In this document: in pieces, positions 1-8,500 of the stretch
Layout: every line of letters begins with the position of its first letter
How positions within the stretch are numbered: the first letter of the stretch is position 1
DNA from: Laceyella sacchari
Lineage (GTDB): Bacteria; Bacillota; Bacilli; Thermoactinomycetales; Thermoactinomycetaceae
Assembly (NCBI RefSeq): GCF_004343255.1
Contig: NZ_SMDD01000001.1
Coordinates: 310,001 to 374,000 of the forward strand
DNA: 64,000 bases
Direction of reading: 5' to 3'
The notes under the pieces: model-generated
The model's database searches: none
What the model saw: the letters and a program-made list of their open reading frames with translations, nothing else
Told to the model about the DNA's origin: nothing
Translations under genes and position numbers: made by a program

Positions 1-55
1 GCTCATCTCCGGTTCGTTTTGGGCACAATAGAGGGAAGCTGAGCAGCGCTCTTTC

Positions 56-100
56 TTGACGCAGGAAATTTATTTATATAAAGTAACTAACATAAAGTAA
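56..100 (+). promoter_or_regulatory. Possible promoter and repeated operator before the dioxygenase gene
   Basis: A TTGACG hexamer lies at 56-61 and a TATAAA-like hexamer at 77-82, with a short 15-nt spacer. The 9-mer ATAAAGTAA occurs twice (78-86 and 92-100), 14 bp apart, overlapping the likely start of transcription. A direct repeat here could be a repressor site. This is inference only; no regulator gene lies beside it. Confidence 0.3.
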
Positions 101-132
101 TTTTAACTTATCGTACGTTCGGAGGGGTTTTC

Positions 133-900
133 ATGCTTCCCACCTTATTTTTGGCACATGGATCGCCGATGTTGGCAATCGAACAGACAGATTACACGCA
201 GTTTCTTGAGCAGCTCGGCCAGACGTTTAAACTGAAAGCGATTGTCATTTTTTCAGCGCATTGGGAAAGTGAAGTGCAAAGCATTTCTTACACTGACGGC
301 GTGTATGAAACGATTTGCGATTTTTATGGCTTTCCAGAAGAGCTATATGCCATTCGCTACCCGGCCAAAGGATCGGTACAGTTAGCTGAGCGGTTGACTG
401 AGATGTTTGCTGATGGTGGGATCGAGGTTCGTAAAGATCGCTCACGGGGATTGGATCATGGTTCATGGACGCTGTTGCATCGCATGTACCCGCAAGCCGA
501 TATACCGGTGATCCAGCTCTCTGTCAATCCTTTTTTGCCTCCTGAGACACAGTTCAATATAGGGGCATGTTTGCGCGGAATCGGAGACCAAGGGATCTTG
601 GTGATCGGAAGCGGTGTGACCGTGCATAATTTACGGGCGCTCAAATGGGAACAGACCTCCCCTGAGCCTTGGGCCGTCGCCTTTGACGATTGGCTGGTGG
701 AAAAGGTGCAAGCCAAGGATTGGGACGACTTGTTCCGATACGCAGAGTTGGCCCCTTATGCCGGCATGGCCGTCCCCAGACCAGAACACTTTGTCCCGTT
801 TTTCATCGCTATGGGTAGTGCAAGTCCGCAGGCGGAAGCGAAAGTGCTACACCGTGGTTATGACTTGGGAACATTGAGCTATTTGTGTCTGCAATTCTAG
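133..900 (+). CDS. DODA-type extradiol aromatic ring-opening dioxygenase (LigB superfamily)
   Basis: A 255-residue protein of the YgiD/4,5-DOPA-dioxygenase type, class III extradiol dioxygenases that open catechol-like rings at a metal centre. The family's metal-binding histidines are visible: LAHGSP near residue 9, SAHWE near residue 43, LDHGSW near residue 113 and a later VTVHNL near residue 160. Length is normal for the family. The ATG follows a GGAGGGG ribosome binding site. It is a single-gene unit closed by a terminator at about 1014. The physiological substrate cannot be read from the sequence; detoxification of catechols or quinone-type compounds is a guess from related Firmicute genes. 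Confidence 0.85.
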   Translation: MLPTLFLAHGSPMLAIEQTDYTQFLEQLGQTFKLKAIVIFSAHWESEVQSISYTDGVYETICDFYGFPEELYAIRYPAKGSVQLAERLTEMFADGGIEVRKDRSRGLDHGSWTLLHRMYPQADIPVIQLSVNPFLPPETQFNIGACLRGIGDQGILVIGSGVTVHNLRALKWEQTSPEPWAVAFDDWLVEKVQAKDWDDLFRYAELAPYAGMAVPRPEHFVPFFIAMGSASPQAEAKVLHRGYDLGTLSYLCLQF

Positions 901-1013
901 GGAGCAATTACCTGATTACCAAGGAAGAGACTGGGACTGTCTGGCAATGCAAGTGGGCGCGTTCATCAGGTATGAAGTAAATGGTAAACTTTTTATCAAC
1001 TATACCTTAAATT

Positions 1014-1055
1014 AAAAGTCCTTTTTTCGAGAAGTTTCGGAAAAAGGACTTTTTT
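1014..1055 (+). terminator. Rho-independent terminator after the dioxygenase gene
   Basis: A perfect-looking stem (AAAAGTCCTTTTT paired with its complement) closes a short loop and is followed by a T run. Confidence 0.85.
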
Positions 1056-1177
1056 GTATGTATAGATGATCGTGATAGAATTCAGTCCATCGAACGGAAA
1101 GATTCTGGTTTGTATATTATTTGGATAGGTATTATTATCATTTATATCTGACATGCATCTTGGGGGAGGTTAACAAC

Positions 1178-2698
1178 ATGACAACAATTGGAAAACTGTT
1201 GGATGCACGTGCTGCATTATCACCAAGATTAGAAGCCTTGGTGAGTCACGGTGAACGAATAACGTTCCAGGAATATAAAGAAAAGGTTAATCAATTGGCT
1301 AACTATCTATTGGATTTGCACGTGGAACCTGGTGACCGTGTTGCATTTATTTGCAAGAATACATACGCTTTTCCCATCATATATTTGGCTGCAGTCAAGA
1401 TTGGTGCCATTGCCGTGCCGATCAACACACGGTTGAAACCAGCAGAGGTTCGATATATCGTCGAGGACTGCCAAGCGAAAATTCTGTTTTACGATGAAGA
1501 GTTCAGGGAGGCACTGACCTCGCTTCCCCCCTGTGTCGAAAAAGTGATCCGCGCAGCGGTGGGAGAAGAGATGGACGAGCATTTCAAGAGCATCTTTGAA
1601 ATCGCCTCCACTAAAGAGCCGGCCGCGACGGTCACTGAATGGGATACGGCCATGATCATTTATACATCTGGTACCACTGGTCAACCCAAAGGCGTGATGT
1701 GTACCCATGCCAATGTGTACGCGGCGGGAATAGCCAATGTCAACACGCTCGATTTGCGTTTTGCTGACCGCTTTTTGTTTGTGACGCCACTGTTTCACAT
1801 CAGTGGGATGATGTTTATCGTCAACGCTTTGATTCGCGGTATCACGTTGGTAATGGCGCCCAACTTCACCCCTTCCCAATTGTGGGAGCTGATTGATGAA
1901 GAGAAGATCAACAACATGATGTCGGTGCCGGCGATGTTGCCGTTTATGTTGGAAATGTTGAAAACGATCGACAAGGACTTGTTCAGCCTGCGGGGAATTG
2001 TCTGCGGCGGGTCCCGGGTTCCCGAACGACTCATCAGGGAGTTTGACGATCTGGGCTTCTCTATCATCCAAGTGTACGGCGCGACGGAATACACAGGAGC
2101 GATTACGTACTTCTTGCCGGAGATGGACTTGAATCGATGCCATTCGGCCGGCAAGGGGGTGTATCTGACCCAAATCAAAATCCTTGATCCGCTGACAGGC
2201 CAAGAATGCCCAACGGGGGAGGTCGGGGAGATTGTGGTGCGCAGCGACTCGGTGTTTGCGGGCTATTGGAACAATCAAGAGGAAACGGATAAAGTGCTGA
2301 AAAACGGCTGGTATTATACCAAAGATGTGGGGAAATTGGATGAAGACGGCTACCTGTATGTGATCGACCGCCTGCGGGACATGGTGATCTGCGGAGGAGA
2401 GAAAGTGTTCCCCGCCCAAGTGGAAGACGTGATCCAGCAACTGGACGGCGTTGCGGAAGTGGCTGTAGTAGGGGTCAAAGACGCTGTGTGGGGTGAGCTT
2501 CCCCGGGCATATGTGGTTAAAGCCGAGGGTGCCGTGTTGACAGAGGATGACGTTATGGCCTATGCGCGGCGCCATCTGGCCGATTATAAGTTGATCGATG
2601 TGGAATTTATCGATGAGTTGCCAAAAAACAGCATGGGCAAAGTGTTGAAGTATGTGTTGCGGGCCCATGCGAACAATGAGAGCCCCTCTAAAGCATAA
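1178..2698 (+). CDS. Acyl-CoA synthetase / AMP-dependent ligase
   Basis: A 506-residue member of the ANL adenylating superfamily, which activates a carboxylic acid with ATP and transfers it to CoA. The P-loop-like motif YTSGTTGQPKG is near residue 161, the GATEYT motif near residue 311, and the C-terminal lysine motif NSMGKVLK near residue 490. I use the ATG at 1178, which follows GGGGGAGG; an in-frame start at 1121 lacks a ribosome binding site. The full-length C-terminal lid is present. It is monocistronic, between two terminators. Long-chain or medium-chain fatty acid is the likely substrate, but an aromatic acid cannot be excluded. Confidence 0.85.
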   Translation: MTTIGKLLDARAALSPRLEALVSHGERITFQEYKEKVNQLANYLLDLHVEPGDRVAFICKNTYAFPIIYLAAVKIGAIAVPINTRLKPAEVRYIVEDCQAKILFYDEEFREALTSLPPCVEKVIRAAVGEEMDEHFKSIFEIASTKEPAATVTEWDTAMIIYTSGTTGQPKGVMCTHANVYAAGIANVNTLDLRFADRFLFVTPLFHISGMMFIVNALIRGITLVMAPNFTPSQLWELIDEEKINNMMSVPAMLPFMLEMLKTIDKDLFSLRGIVCGGSRVPERLIREFDDLGFSIIQVYGATEYTGAITYFLPEMDLNRCHSAGKGVYLTQIKILDPLTGQECPTGEVGEIVVRSDSVFAGYWNNQEETDKVLKNGWYYTKDVGKLDEDGYLYVIDRLRDMVICGGEKVFPAQVEDVIQQLDGVAEVAVVGVKDAVWGELPRAYVVKAEGAVLTEDDVMAYARRHLADYKLIDVEFIDELPKNSMGKVLKYVLRAHANNESPSKA

Positions 2699-2712
2699 AG
2701 GGATGGTTAGGA

Positions 2713-2743
2713 AACGCGTCTGCATCAAGCAGGCGCGTTTTTT
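2713..2743 (+). terminator. Rho-independent terminator after the acyl-CoA ligase gene
   Basis: An ACGCG-CTGC / GCAG-GCGCGT hairpin is followed by six T. Confidence 0.75.
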
Positions 2744-2851
2744 ACGTGTCAAAGTTTGGCGAGCAGCTGGCAGTCACGTTCTCAAAAAAATGGGTATGGA
2801 TTATACTGAGGTAGTTGCGGGCATGTATGTAGCTGAAAGGATGGTGCATTG

Positions 2852-3283
2852 ATGCAAGCGAAACGGGTAGTCGGAAAAGAGGAATTGGAGGCGGCATTTC
2901 GGATTAGGCGAACCGTGTTTGTCGAAGAACAAGGTGTGCCGTTAGAAGATGAATTTGATGAGCATGAGGAACAATCCGAGCACATCCTCGTGCATGCCGA
3001 GGGGAAACCGGTCGGAACGGGAAGGGTGCGAATGGTGGAGGGCGTTGCCAAATTGGAACGCATCTGCATTTTACCCGCGTACCGCAAACACGGATTGGGC
3101 AAAGTGATCATCCATGCGCTGGAGAAAGTGGCGCGAGAACAGGGCGCCACTTCGGCCAAATTGCATGCGCAAACACATGCGGAAGGATTTTACAAAAAGT
3201 TGGGCTATACCACTAAGTCAGCTGTGTTCATGGAAGACGGTATTCCCCATGTGCTGATGGTTAAGACTCTGTCAGAAGCTTAG
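2852..3283 (+). CDS. GNAT-family N-acetyltransferase
   Basis: A 143-residue single-domain GNAT enzyme that transfers acetyl from acetyl-CoA to an amine. The N-terminal pattern RIRRTVFVEEQGVP is typical of the ElaA/YjcF-like subgroup. The acetyl-CoA-binding motif A reads ILPAYRKHGLGKVI (about residues 74-87), followed by a typical YKKLGY motif. A TTG three bases upstream is in frame, but the ATG is the more natural start, after a GAAAGGATGG ribosome binding site. The substrate is unknown. It is monocistronic or weakly linked to cdaS, 108 bp downstream. Confidence 0.85.
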   Translation: MQAKRVVGKEELEAAFRIRRTVFVEEQGVPLEDEFDEHEEQSEHILVHAEGKPVGTGRVRMVEGVAKLERICILPAYRKHGLGKVIIHALEKVAREQGATSAKLHAQTHAEGFYKKLGYTTKSAVFMEDGIPHVLMVKTLSEA

Positions 3284-3391
3284 CTGCGGTGACGATCTGT
3301 GCTTGTGGATAAGGTGGGAGGAGCCGGGGAACGCTGGTTGATGAGTGGATCAGGTGCATCCCTTCCCATCTGTTATGTTTGAGGTGTAAAC

Positions 3392-4009
3392 ATGAGTGTG
3401 AACGATTGCGATACGTCGGTTTTGAAAAAACAGCTTGTCCGAAATTTGTTGGCTGTTGCCGATCAGATCAGCCGCTTTTTGGAAGTGGTTGATGATGAGG
3501 ACAAATGCTTGTTGGGCGAGTTTAGAAGCATAAGAAATCAAATCGTGATGAGTGAAGCGTTGGCTTCATCTTTTTACTTGCAATGCTATCTGTCACCTTT
3601 CACTAAGCAATATGTAGGCTTGCTACAAAGTGTCGCCCATCTGTCAGAGCGGAAGCATGGAGCGTTGATCGTGGTACAACGCCAAGACCCGCTATCTTCC
3701 TTTCTTTCTCATGGGACGATGATTCAGGCGAAGTTTTCCAGCTCGCTGTTGGAGTCGATTTTTTATCCGGGTAGCCCCTTGCATGATGGCGCGGTGTTGA
3801 TCCAAGATGACAAGATTGTTTCCGCCGCTCACGTGTTGCCTTTGTCAAACAAAGAGGTGGAGAATGACCAAAAATTGGGTACTCGGCATCGGGCGGCTCT
3901 GGGATTGAGCGAATTGAGCGATGCGATTGTGATTGTGGTGTCCGAAGAAACCGGGCGCGCTTCGTTTGCCTTGAACGGTCGGCTGTATGTGATTGGAATG
4001 GCCACTTGA
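3392..4009 (+). CDS. cdaS: Sporulation-type diadenylate cyclase CdaS (DisA_N domain)
   Basis: A 205-residue protein with an N-terminal helical region (about 1-60) and a C-terminal DAC domain that condenses two ATP into c-di-AMP. The catalytic signatures are intact: DGA at Asp132-Ala134 and RHR at Arg165-Arg167. There are no transmembrane segments, so it is not CdaA, and no DNA-binding domain, so it is not DisA. Length and layout match Bacillus CdaS (about 207 aa), which is made in the forespore and has an autoinhibitory N-terminal helix pair. The spoVA-type operon about 0.5 kb downstream supports a sporulation or germination role. Confidence 0.88.
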   Translation: MSVNDCDTSVLKKQLVRNLLAVADQISRFLEVVDDEDKCLLGEFRSIRNQIVMSEALASSFYLQCYLSPFTKQYVGLLQSVAHLSERKHGALIVVQRQDPLSSFLSHGTMIQAKFSSSLLESIFYPGSPLHDGAVLIQDDKIVSAAHVLPLSNKEVENDQKLGTRHRAALGLSELSDAIVIVVSEETGRASFALNGRLYVIGMAT

Positions 4010-4183
4010 ATGGCTTACCGCCTGTCTCACAGATGTTCGTCGCCTCTCAGATCCAAGCGGGCCTTTTCTTTTTGGCGCCGGTCGCCAAGCCTGGAAGTCT
4101 GAGGCTCTTAACTGAACCGTCATGTGCAGTACTTCGGTAATTGGTTAAGCATGAGTTAAACATATCAACAAACGCAATAAAAG

Positions 4184-4225
4184 AAAAACCCGCTCCCATT
4201 CTCTGTTCTGGGGGGCGGGTTTTTC
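4184..4225. terminator. Bidirectional terminator between cdaS and the DUF1657 gene
   Basis: AAAAACCCGC(TCCC) pairs with (GGG)GCGGGTTTTT. T runs on both strands suit the convergent genes cdaS (+) and DUF1657 (-). Confidence 0.85.
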
Positions 4226-4234
4226 TTTACGCGC

Positions 4235-4441
4235 TTAAAATCCTTTGTATTGGGGTTCTTCGTTTTCCAATTGTTGTACACGTGGTGTGATTTGATCGAT
4301 GATCTGTTGGGTCTGTTGCGCAGCTTGCGTATACAGTTGTTTGGCTTGTTTGTTTTCGGTGCTGAGTGCGAATTGCTCTAAGCTGGCTTGGGCGCTTTTG
4401 AGCGAGGCGACACAGGTTTTGACATCGGATGCGATCGTCAT
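4235..4441 (-). CDS. DUF1657 small spore-associated protein
   Basis: A 68-residue, soluble, helical, Gln-rich protein matching DUF1657. It starts at the ATG at 4441 after AAGGAGG. It is divergent from the DUF421-spoVA operon. The same domain is fused to the C-terminus of the neighbouring DUF421 protein (both carry a LSTxxxQAKxLYxQxxQQ core). Stand-alone DUF1657 genes are a known component of spoVA2/spoVA2mob operons, which affect spore heat resistance and germination in Bacillus. The biochemical role is unknown. Confidence 0.8.
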   Translation of the reverse strand: MTIASDVKTCVASLKSAQASLEQFALSTENKQAKQLYTQAAQQTQQIIDQITPRVQQLENEEPQYKGF

Positions 4442-4583
4442 ATGAAAACCTCCTTCTCATCATTGTCATAGGCTTAATCTGCGCAATGAACGTCTGATTA
4501 TAATGCCAAAAAAATGCATACCCGTCCGGAAAGAGATCATACTAAGCAATAACGATTTCACCAATCAAGGGGAGGCGGGCTTC

Positions 4584-5444
4584 ATGCCGGATTGGATTGC
4601 AGTGGCGCTGAAGACGTTGGTGGCGATCATCATTCTTTTCGCGCTAACCAAGTTGCTGGGAAAAAGGCAAGTGAACCAGCTGTCACTCTTTGAATACATA
4701 ACCGGCATCACCATTGGCAGCTTGGCGGCCTATATTCCTCTGGAAATGGGAGAAAAATGGCACTTGGGCATTGTTTCATTAGCTATTTGGGCAGCGGTAG
4801 CGTTCGGAATTGAAATCCTTCAATTGAAAAGTAAAAAAGCGAGGGATTGGCTTGACGGCAAAGCCACCATCTTGATCAAAAACGGAAAAGTGCTGGAAGA
4901 TAACTTGAAAAAAGAACGGATCACTATTGAAGAAATGATGGCACAACTTCGGAACAAAAACATTTTCAATGTGAGTGATGTTGAATTTGCCGTGATGGAA
5001 GCCAACGGAAATATCAACGTATTGCCGTATAAGGATAAGCGTCCAGTCACGGCCAAGATGTTGGGGCTTCAGGTCGGTCATGAAGACGAACCCCATGTGG
5101 TAATCGAGGACGGCGCGATCTTGGATGAAAAATTGGCCACCCGAGGGTTAAACCGCGGATGGTTGCAAACGGAGCTGGAGAAGCAAGGAGTAGCGTTAGA
5201 AAATGTGTTCATCGGCCAAGTCGACTCAGACGGCCAGCTGTATCTGGATCTGTATGATGATCAAATCCAGATCCAGCCGCCACAAGAAAAAGCGAAGTTG
5301 CTGGCCACACTGAAGAAATGTGAGGCCGATTTGGAGATGTTTAGCTTGTCGACAGACGATGAGCAAGCCAAAAAACTGTATGCGCAAAGCTCACAACAAT
5401 TGCAAAAAGTAATCAACGAAATCAAACCACAGTTAATTAGTTAG
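4584..5444 (+). CDS. YetF-like membrane protein: DUF421 with C-terminal DUF1657
   Basis: A 286-residue protein. Three N-terminal transmembrane segments (about residues 5-75) are followed by the cytosolic DUF421 domain, with the characteristic KLLGKRQVNQLSLFEYI stretch at about 22-40. A C-terminal DUF1657 tail (about 230-280) repeats the adjacent small gene. I chose the ATG at 4584, after GGGGAGG; an upstream in-frame ATG at 4503 adds 27 residues without a ribosome binding site. It is the first gene of a spoVAC-spoVAD-spoVAEb operon. YetF family members affect the spore inner membrane and germination; their exact activity is unsettled. Confidence 0.82.
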   Translation: MPDWIAVALKTLVAIIILFALTKLLGKRQVNQLSLFEYITGITIGSLAAYIPLEMGEKWHLGIVSLAIWAAVAFGIEILQLKSKKARDWLDGKATILIKNGKVLEDNLKKERITIEEMMAQLRNKNIFNVSDVEFAVMEANGNINVLPYKDKRPVTAKMLGLQVGHEDEPHVVIEDGAILDEKLATRGLNRGWLQTELEKQGVALENVFIGQVDSDGQLYLDLYDDQIQIQPPQEKAKLLATLKKCEADLEMFSLSTDDEQAKKLYAQSSQQLQKVINEIKPQLIS

Positions 5445-5455
5445 GGAGAGAAACG

Positions 5456-5944
5456 ATGGCAAACAATCAAAAGAAAAAACTAACACCTGTACAACAAGAA
5501 TATCAAAAGCTAGCTAAAAAACATGAACCTCCGCGCCCTGTTTTCAAAAATTGCCTGCGCGCTTTTATTGCCGGGGGAGGCGTGTGCATCGTAGGACAGA
5601 TGTTGCAAGATATGTATTTGAAATGGGTCGGCCTTCCCGAAGACCAAGCGTCTACCGCAACAGTGGCGTCACTGATCTTGTTGTCCGTGATCTTTACCAG
5701 CTTGGGCGTATACGACAAGTTCGGTCAATGGGCTGGAGCGGGCTCAGCGGTACCCGTGACAGGCTTTGCCAATTCCATGGCTTCGGCTGCGATTGAACAT
5801 CGCAGTGAGGGGATGGTGTTGGGGGTAGGAGGAAAAATGTTCAAATTGGCGGGATCGGTCATCGTGTTTGGTACCGTTGCCGCTGTGATTATTGCGTTGT
5901 TGCATTTGTTCTTCAATCCCAATATAGCAGGTGGGGGTTCATAA
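5456..5944 (+). CDS. spoVAC: Stage V sporulation protein AC
   Basis: A 162-residue integral membrane protein with a basic N-terminal tail (about residues 1-35, KKKLTPVQQEYQKLAKKHEP) followed by about four to five hydrophobic helices. SpoVAC is a subunit of the spore inner-membrane channel that imports dipicolinic acid during sporulation and releases it on germination. The gene begins 11 bp after the DUF421 gene with GGGAGAG as its ribosome binding site and ends one base before spoVAD. This tight spacing suggests translational coupling. Expression in the forespore is expected; I could not pick out a convincing sigma-G promoter. Confidence 0.9.
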   Translation: MANNQKKKLTPVQQEYQKLAKKHEPPRPVFKNCLRAFIAGGGVCIVGQMLQDMYLKWVGLPEDQASTATVASLILLSVIFTSLGVYDKFGQWAGAGSAVPVTGFANSMASAAIEHRSEGMVLGVGGKMFKLAGSVIVFGTVAAVIIALLHLFFNPNIAGGGS

Positions 5945-5945
5945 C

Positions 5946-6965
5946 ATGCGAAAAGGTCATCAGAGTTGGGTGTTCGAAAGAAAGCCGGTCATCCAGTCGA
6001 CGGCCACGGTTGTTGGCCCCTTTGAAGGACGGGGTCCATTGGGCGAAGATTTTGATGTGGTCCATGGAGAATCCACGCTAAACCAAGATAGTTGGGAAAA
6101 AGCGGAGAAAATGCTGATTGAGGAAGCAGCGCAACTGGCTATTGACAAAGCAGGGCTCACAAAAGAGCAGGTTCAGTTTTTCATTGCCGGAGATTTGATG
6201 AACCAGATTGTCAGCACCAGCTTTGCGGCGAGAACCTTGGGGATGCCTTACTTGGGGATTTTTGGGGCATGTTCTACCTCGATGGAGAGCTTGGCGCTGG
6301 GTTCGCTTTTAGTGAATGCGGGGGCGGCCACTGACGTGCTGGTAGGAACATGTAGTCACAACTCGGCGGTGGAAAAACAATTCCGTTACCCCACGGAATA
6401 TGGTTCCCAAAAACCGCCCACCGCGCAATATACGGTGACGGGCGCGGGGGCGGCGGTCATCTCCGAGAAGGGAGAAGGCCCGATCGTCACCTCGGCTACG
6501 ATTGGCCGCGTGGTCGATATGGGCGTGACCGATCCGTTCAATATGGGGGCGGCAATGGCGCCGGCAGCCGTCGATACCATCCAAGCACACTTCCGCGATT
6601 TGCAGATTACGCCAGACCATTATGATTTGATTGTGACCGGTGACTTAGCAAAGGTGGGGCATGGCATTGTCTGCGATTTGCTCGAGAAACACCGGATTCC
6701 GGTCGATCTGGCAAAATACTGGGATTGTGGCATGATGATATACGACTATGACAAGCAAATGGTGCAAGCGGGAGGGAGCGGATGCGCTTGTTGTGCGGTG
6801 GTCACATATGGTCATCTGCTTAGCCGCATGAAAAAGGGAGAGTTTAACCGCATCTTGGTTGTGGCGACTGGGGCACTGCTGTCTCCGCTGTCTTATCAGC
6901 AAGGGGAGACCATCCCCTGCATTGCGCATGCTGTTTCAATAGAAAGGGGGAACATAAGCGGATGA
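5946..6965 (+). CDS. spoVAD: Stage V sporulation protein AD
   Basis: A 339-residue protein with a thiolase/ketoacyl-synthase-like fold that binds dipicolinic acid on the outer face of the spore inner membrane. The N-terminus has the family's GHQSWVFE and GPLGEDFD motifs. GACSTSMES near residue 108 sits where thiolases keep their active-site cysteine. The ATG at 5946 matches Bacillus SpoVAD starts better than an upstream GTG at 5931 that would overlap spoVAC. The last codons overlap spoVAEb by 4 bp. Confidence 0.92.
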   Translation: MRKGHQSWVFERKPVIQSTATVVGPFEGRGPLGEDFDVVHGESTLNQDSWEKAEKMLIEEAAQLAIDKAGLTKEQVQFFIAGDLMNQIVSTSFAARTLGMPYLGIFGACSTSMESLALGSLLVNAGAATDVLVGTCSHNSAVEKQFRYPTEYGSQKPPTAQYTVTGAGAAVISEKGEGPIVTSATIGRVVDMGVTDPFNMGAAMAPAAVDTIQAHFRDLQITPDHYDLIVTGDLAKVGHGIVCDLLEKHRIPVDLAKYWDCGMMIYDYDKQMVQAGGSGCACCAVVTYGHLLSRMKKGEFNRILVVATGALLSPLSYQQGETIPCIAHAVSIERGNISG

Positions 6966-7315
6966 TGCAATATCTATGGGCTTTTCTGGTTGGTGGAGCC
7001 ATCTGTGTAGTTGGGCAACTGTTGTTTGATGTGGCTAAGTTGACGCCAGCCCATACCATGGCGACATTGGTGGTTGCGGGCGCGATTGTCGACGGTCTGG
7101 GCTGGTATGAGCCATTGATCAAATTTGCCGGTGCAGGGGCGACCGTGCCGATCACCAGCTTTGGCAATTCATTGGTGCATGGGGCCATTCAGCAGATGAA
7201 GTTGGATGGATGGGCAGGCGCTATCACGGGGATTTTCAAGATCACCAGCGCGGGGATCACGGCGGCGATTTTTTTTGCATTTTTTGCCGCGTTGTTTGTG
7301 AAGCCAAAAGGGTAA
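6962..7315 (+). CDS. spoVAE: Stage V sporulation protein AE (SpoVAEb)
   Basis: A 117-residue membrane protein with about three to four hydrophobic helices, the third integral part of the SpoVA dipicolinate channel. It resembles SpoVAC in its second half (both contain a GAGxxVPxTxFxNS segment, at about residues 59-73 here). The start overlaps the spoVAD stop by 4 bp (ATGA), so translation is coupled. It is the last gene of the operon, with a strong terminator immediately after. The set C-D-Eb with DUF421 and DUF1657, but no spoVAA/AB/AEa/AF, is the spoVA2-type arrangement. Confidence 0.9.
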   Translation: MMQYLWAFLVGGAICVVGQLLFDVAKLTPAHTMATLVVAGAIVDGLGWYEPLIKFAGAGATVPITSFGNSLVHGAIQQMKLDGWAGAITGIFKITSAGITAAIFFAFFAALFVKPKG

Positions 7316-7325
7316 TCAAAGCTTC

Positions 7326-7367
7326 AAAAGGACGACACGCTCCAAAGTATGAGTGTGCCGTCCTTTT
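7326..7367 (+). terminator. Terminator of the spoVA-type operon
   Basis: AAAAGGACGACACGCTC pairs with GAGTGTGCCGTCCTTTT, giving a long stem with a T tail. Confidence 0.88.
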
Positions 7368-7418
7368 CGATGGTTGTGCTTGACCTACAGACAGAAAAAC
7401 ATTGTCGAGAAAAAAGAC

Positions 7419-7447
7419 TTGCAAAGATACATTCATAAAGGTATGAT
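7419..7447 (+). promoter_or_regulatory. Sigma-A promoter of the CBS-domain gene
   Basis: TTGCAA (7419-7424) and TATGAT (7442-7447) are separated by exactly 17 nt. Transcription would start near 7454, leaving a leader of about 280 nt. Confidence 0.65.
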
Positions 7448-7453
7448 TTGCGT

Positions 7454-7683
7454 TAAATATATATGTCGCTATTTGCTGAATCTTCCCCCGCCGCGAACAG
7501 AGGTGGACAGCTTTCGCCTAGAGCATGGGCTTTTTTGGAATTGCTGGCCTATTTATCAGCCATGTGCTAGCAAGAATCTCTGGATATTGGGAAGTATGTG
7601 CAAGTCACCCATCCCGCCAGCTTGGCCGAAGAAGGGACGGGAGAGCGACAAAAGCCCGCAGACCATGATCCTGCGGTTTTTTC
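7454..7683 (+). promoter_or_regulatory. Structured 5' leader with terminator: candidate riboswitch of unassigned class
   Basis: The leader has a long-range closing helix, GTCGCT (7465-7470) with AGCGAC (7644-7649), enclosing about 170 nt with internal helices such as AGCATGGGCT with AGCCATGTGCT. Directly after the closing helix is a terminator, CCGCAG (7656-7661) with CTGCGG (7671-7676) and six T. That is the layout of a transcription-attenuating riboswitch. It shares some motifs (CCGCCAGCT near the 3' side) with the c-di-AMP ydaO class but not enough to assign it. The downstream protein has the CBS pair of known c-di-AMP receptors, which keeps the idea open. Confidence 0.45.
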
Positions 7684-7735
7684 ATATTCAAAAGAGAACG
7701 CCTTTTTACACTATCTCGCAAAAGGGGTTACCGAT

Positions 7736-8257
7736 ATGTTTGCCAAAAACGCTTACCTATTTTCACAAGGAATTGAATCGTTGATCATTCCCAAAGAATG
7801 TGTGACTACTGTTCATCCTGAGTTGTCACTGGATCAAGCGCTGCGGGTGTTGACAAAGGAAAAGCTGAGCTCCGTTCCGGTCATTAATGATGCGGGAGAG
7901 GTGGAGGGAGTGATAAGTAAAACCAACATCTTGGATTTTGTCCAACAATTAAACCAACGCGAAGGCGATTTCTCCGGATTGAAAGAACATGCGGTAAAAG
8001 AAGCGATGAACAAAACTTGCCTGGGGATCTTGGCCAACTCTATCTTCTCATTTGCGTTTGAAGTGTTGCTCAATCATTCCTACATACCCATTATCGATGT
8101 CAAAGGGCGTTTCTTGGGCATTTTGACCCGGAAAGTGATGATGGAGCAAGTGATTGAGTTTTTTGGGGCCGAATCGGAGATGGGTGCCAGCCTGTCGGTA
8201 AACAAAGTGGATGAAGGGAGAAAATGGAAAGTCAAACATAAGAAGTTCTTTTCCTAG
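7736..8257 (+). CDS. CBS-domain pair protein (DarB/CbpB-like)
   Basis: A 173-residue protein with two CBS motifs (about residues 18-75 and 90-145) forming one Bateman module that binds adenine nucleotides. The second CBS ends in FLGILTRKVMMEQ, like the FxGIxTRRxVLKE of Bacillus DarB/CbpB (YkuL), a c-di-AMP receptor that controls the (p)ppGpp synthetase Rel. A C-terminal tail of about 25 basic residues is extra. I use the ATG at 7736 after AAAGGGG; longer in-frame starts run back into the leader terminator. Ligand identity is inference. Confidence 0.72.
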   Translation: MFAKNAYLFSQGIESLIIPKECVTTVHPELSLDQALRVLTKEKLSSVPVINDAGEVEGVISKTNILDFVQQLNQREGDFSGLKEHAVKEAMNKTCLGILANSIFSFAFEVLLNHSYIPIIDVKGRFLGILTRKVMMEQVIEFFGAESEMGASLSVNKVDEGRKWKVKHKKFFS

Positions 8258-8381
8258 GCCGTCATCCCCATGCATGTAAGATGGGATGTGCAGAGAGACG
8301 TTGTTGTTAAGGAAACCCGGAGTGCGCATGGGGCGTAAACTTCGGGTTATCGCTACAAGGAGACAGACCCTTTTTTTATTT

Positions 8382-8442
8382 AAGATCACAATCATTTAAG
8401 GAGGATGTCATAACTCCTACCTTAAATGATTGTGATTTTTTT
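8382..8442. terminator. Long hairpin terminator between convergent CBS and SulP genes
   Basis: An approximately 24-bp stem (ATCACAATCATTTAAGG with its complement) has T runs on both sides, so it should work in both directions. Confidence 0.85.
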
Positions 8443-8500
8443 ACCCACCAAGTATGCGATGGCCACCTTGTAAGGATGAAGAGATTGCGGAGCTTGGTAC

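Noticed and set aside
1307-2752. A 481-codon frame antisense to the acyl-CoA ligase gene
   Set aside because: It is rich in His, Cys and Gln with no known motif and mirrors a strongly supported gene; high-GC antisense frames of this type are expected by chance.
7465-7649. Firm assignment of the leader to the ydaO/c-di-AMP riboswitch class
   Set aside because: The conserved GGGGGAACC and GGGGTGAA blocks are not clearly present; only a general architecture and one motif agree.
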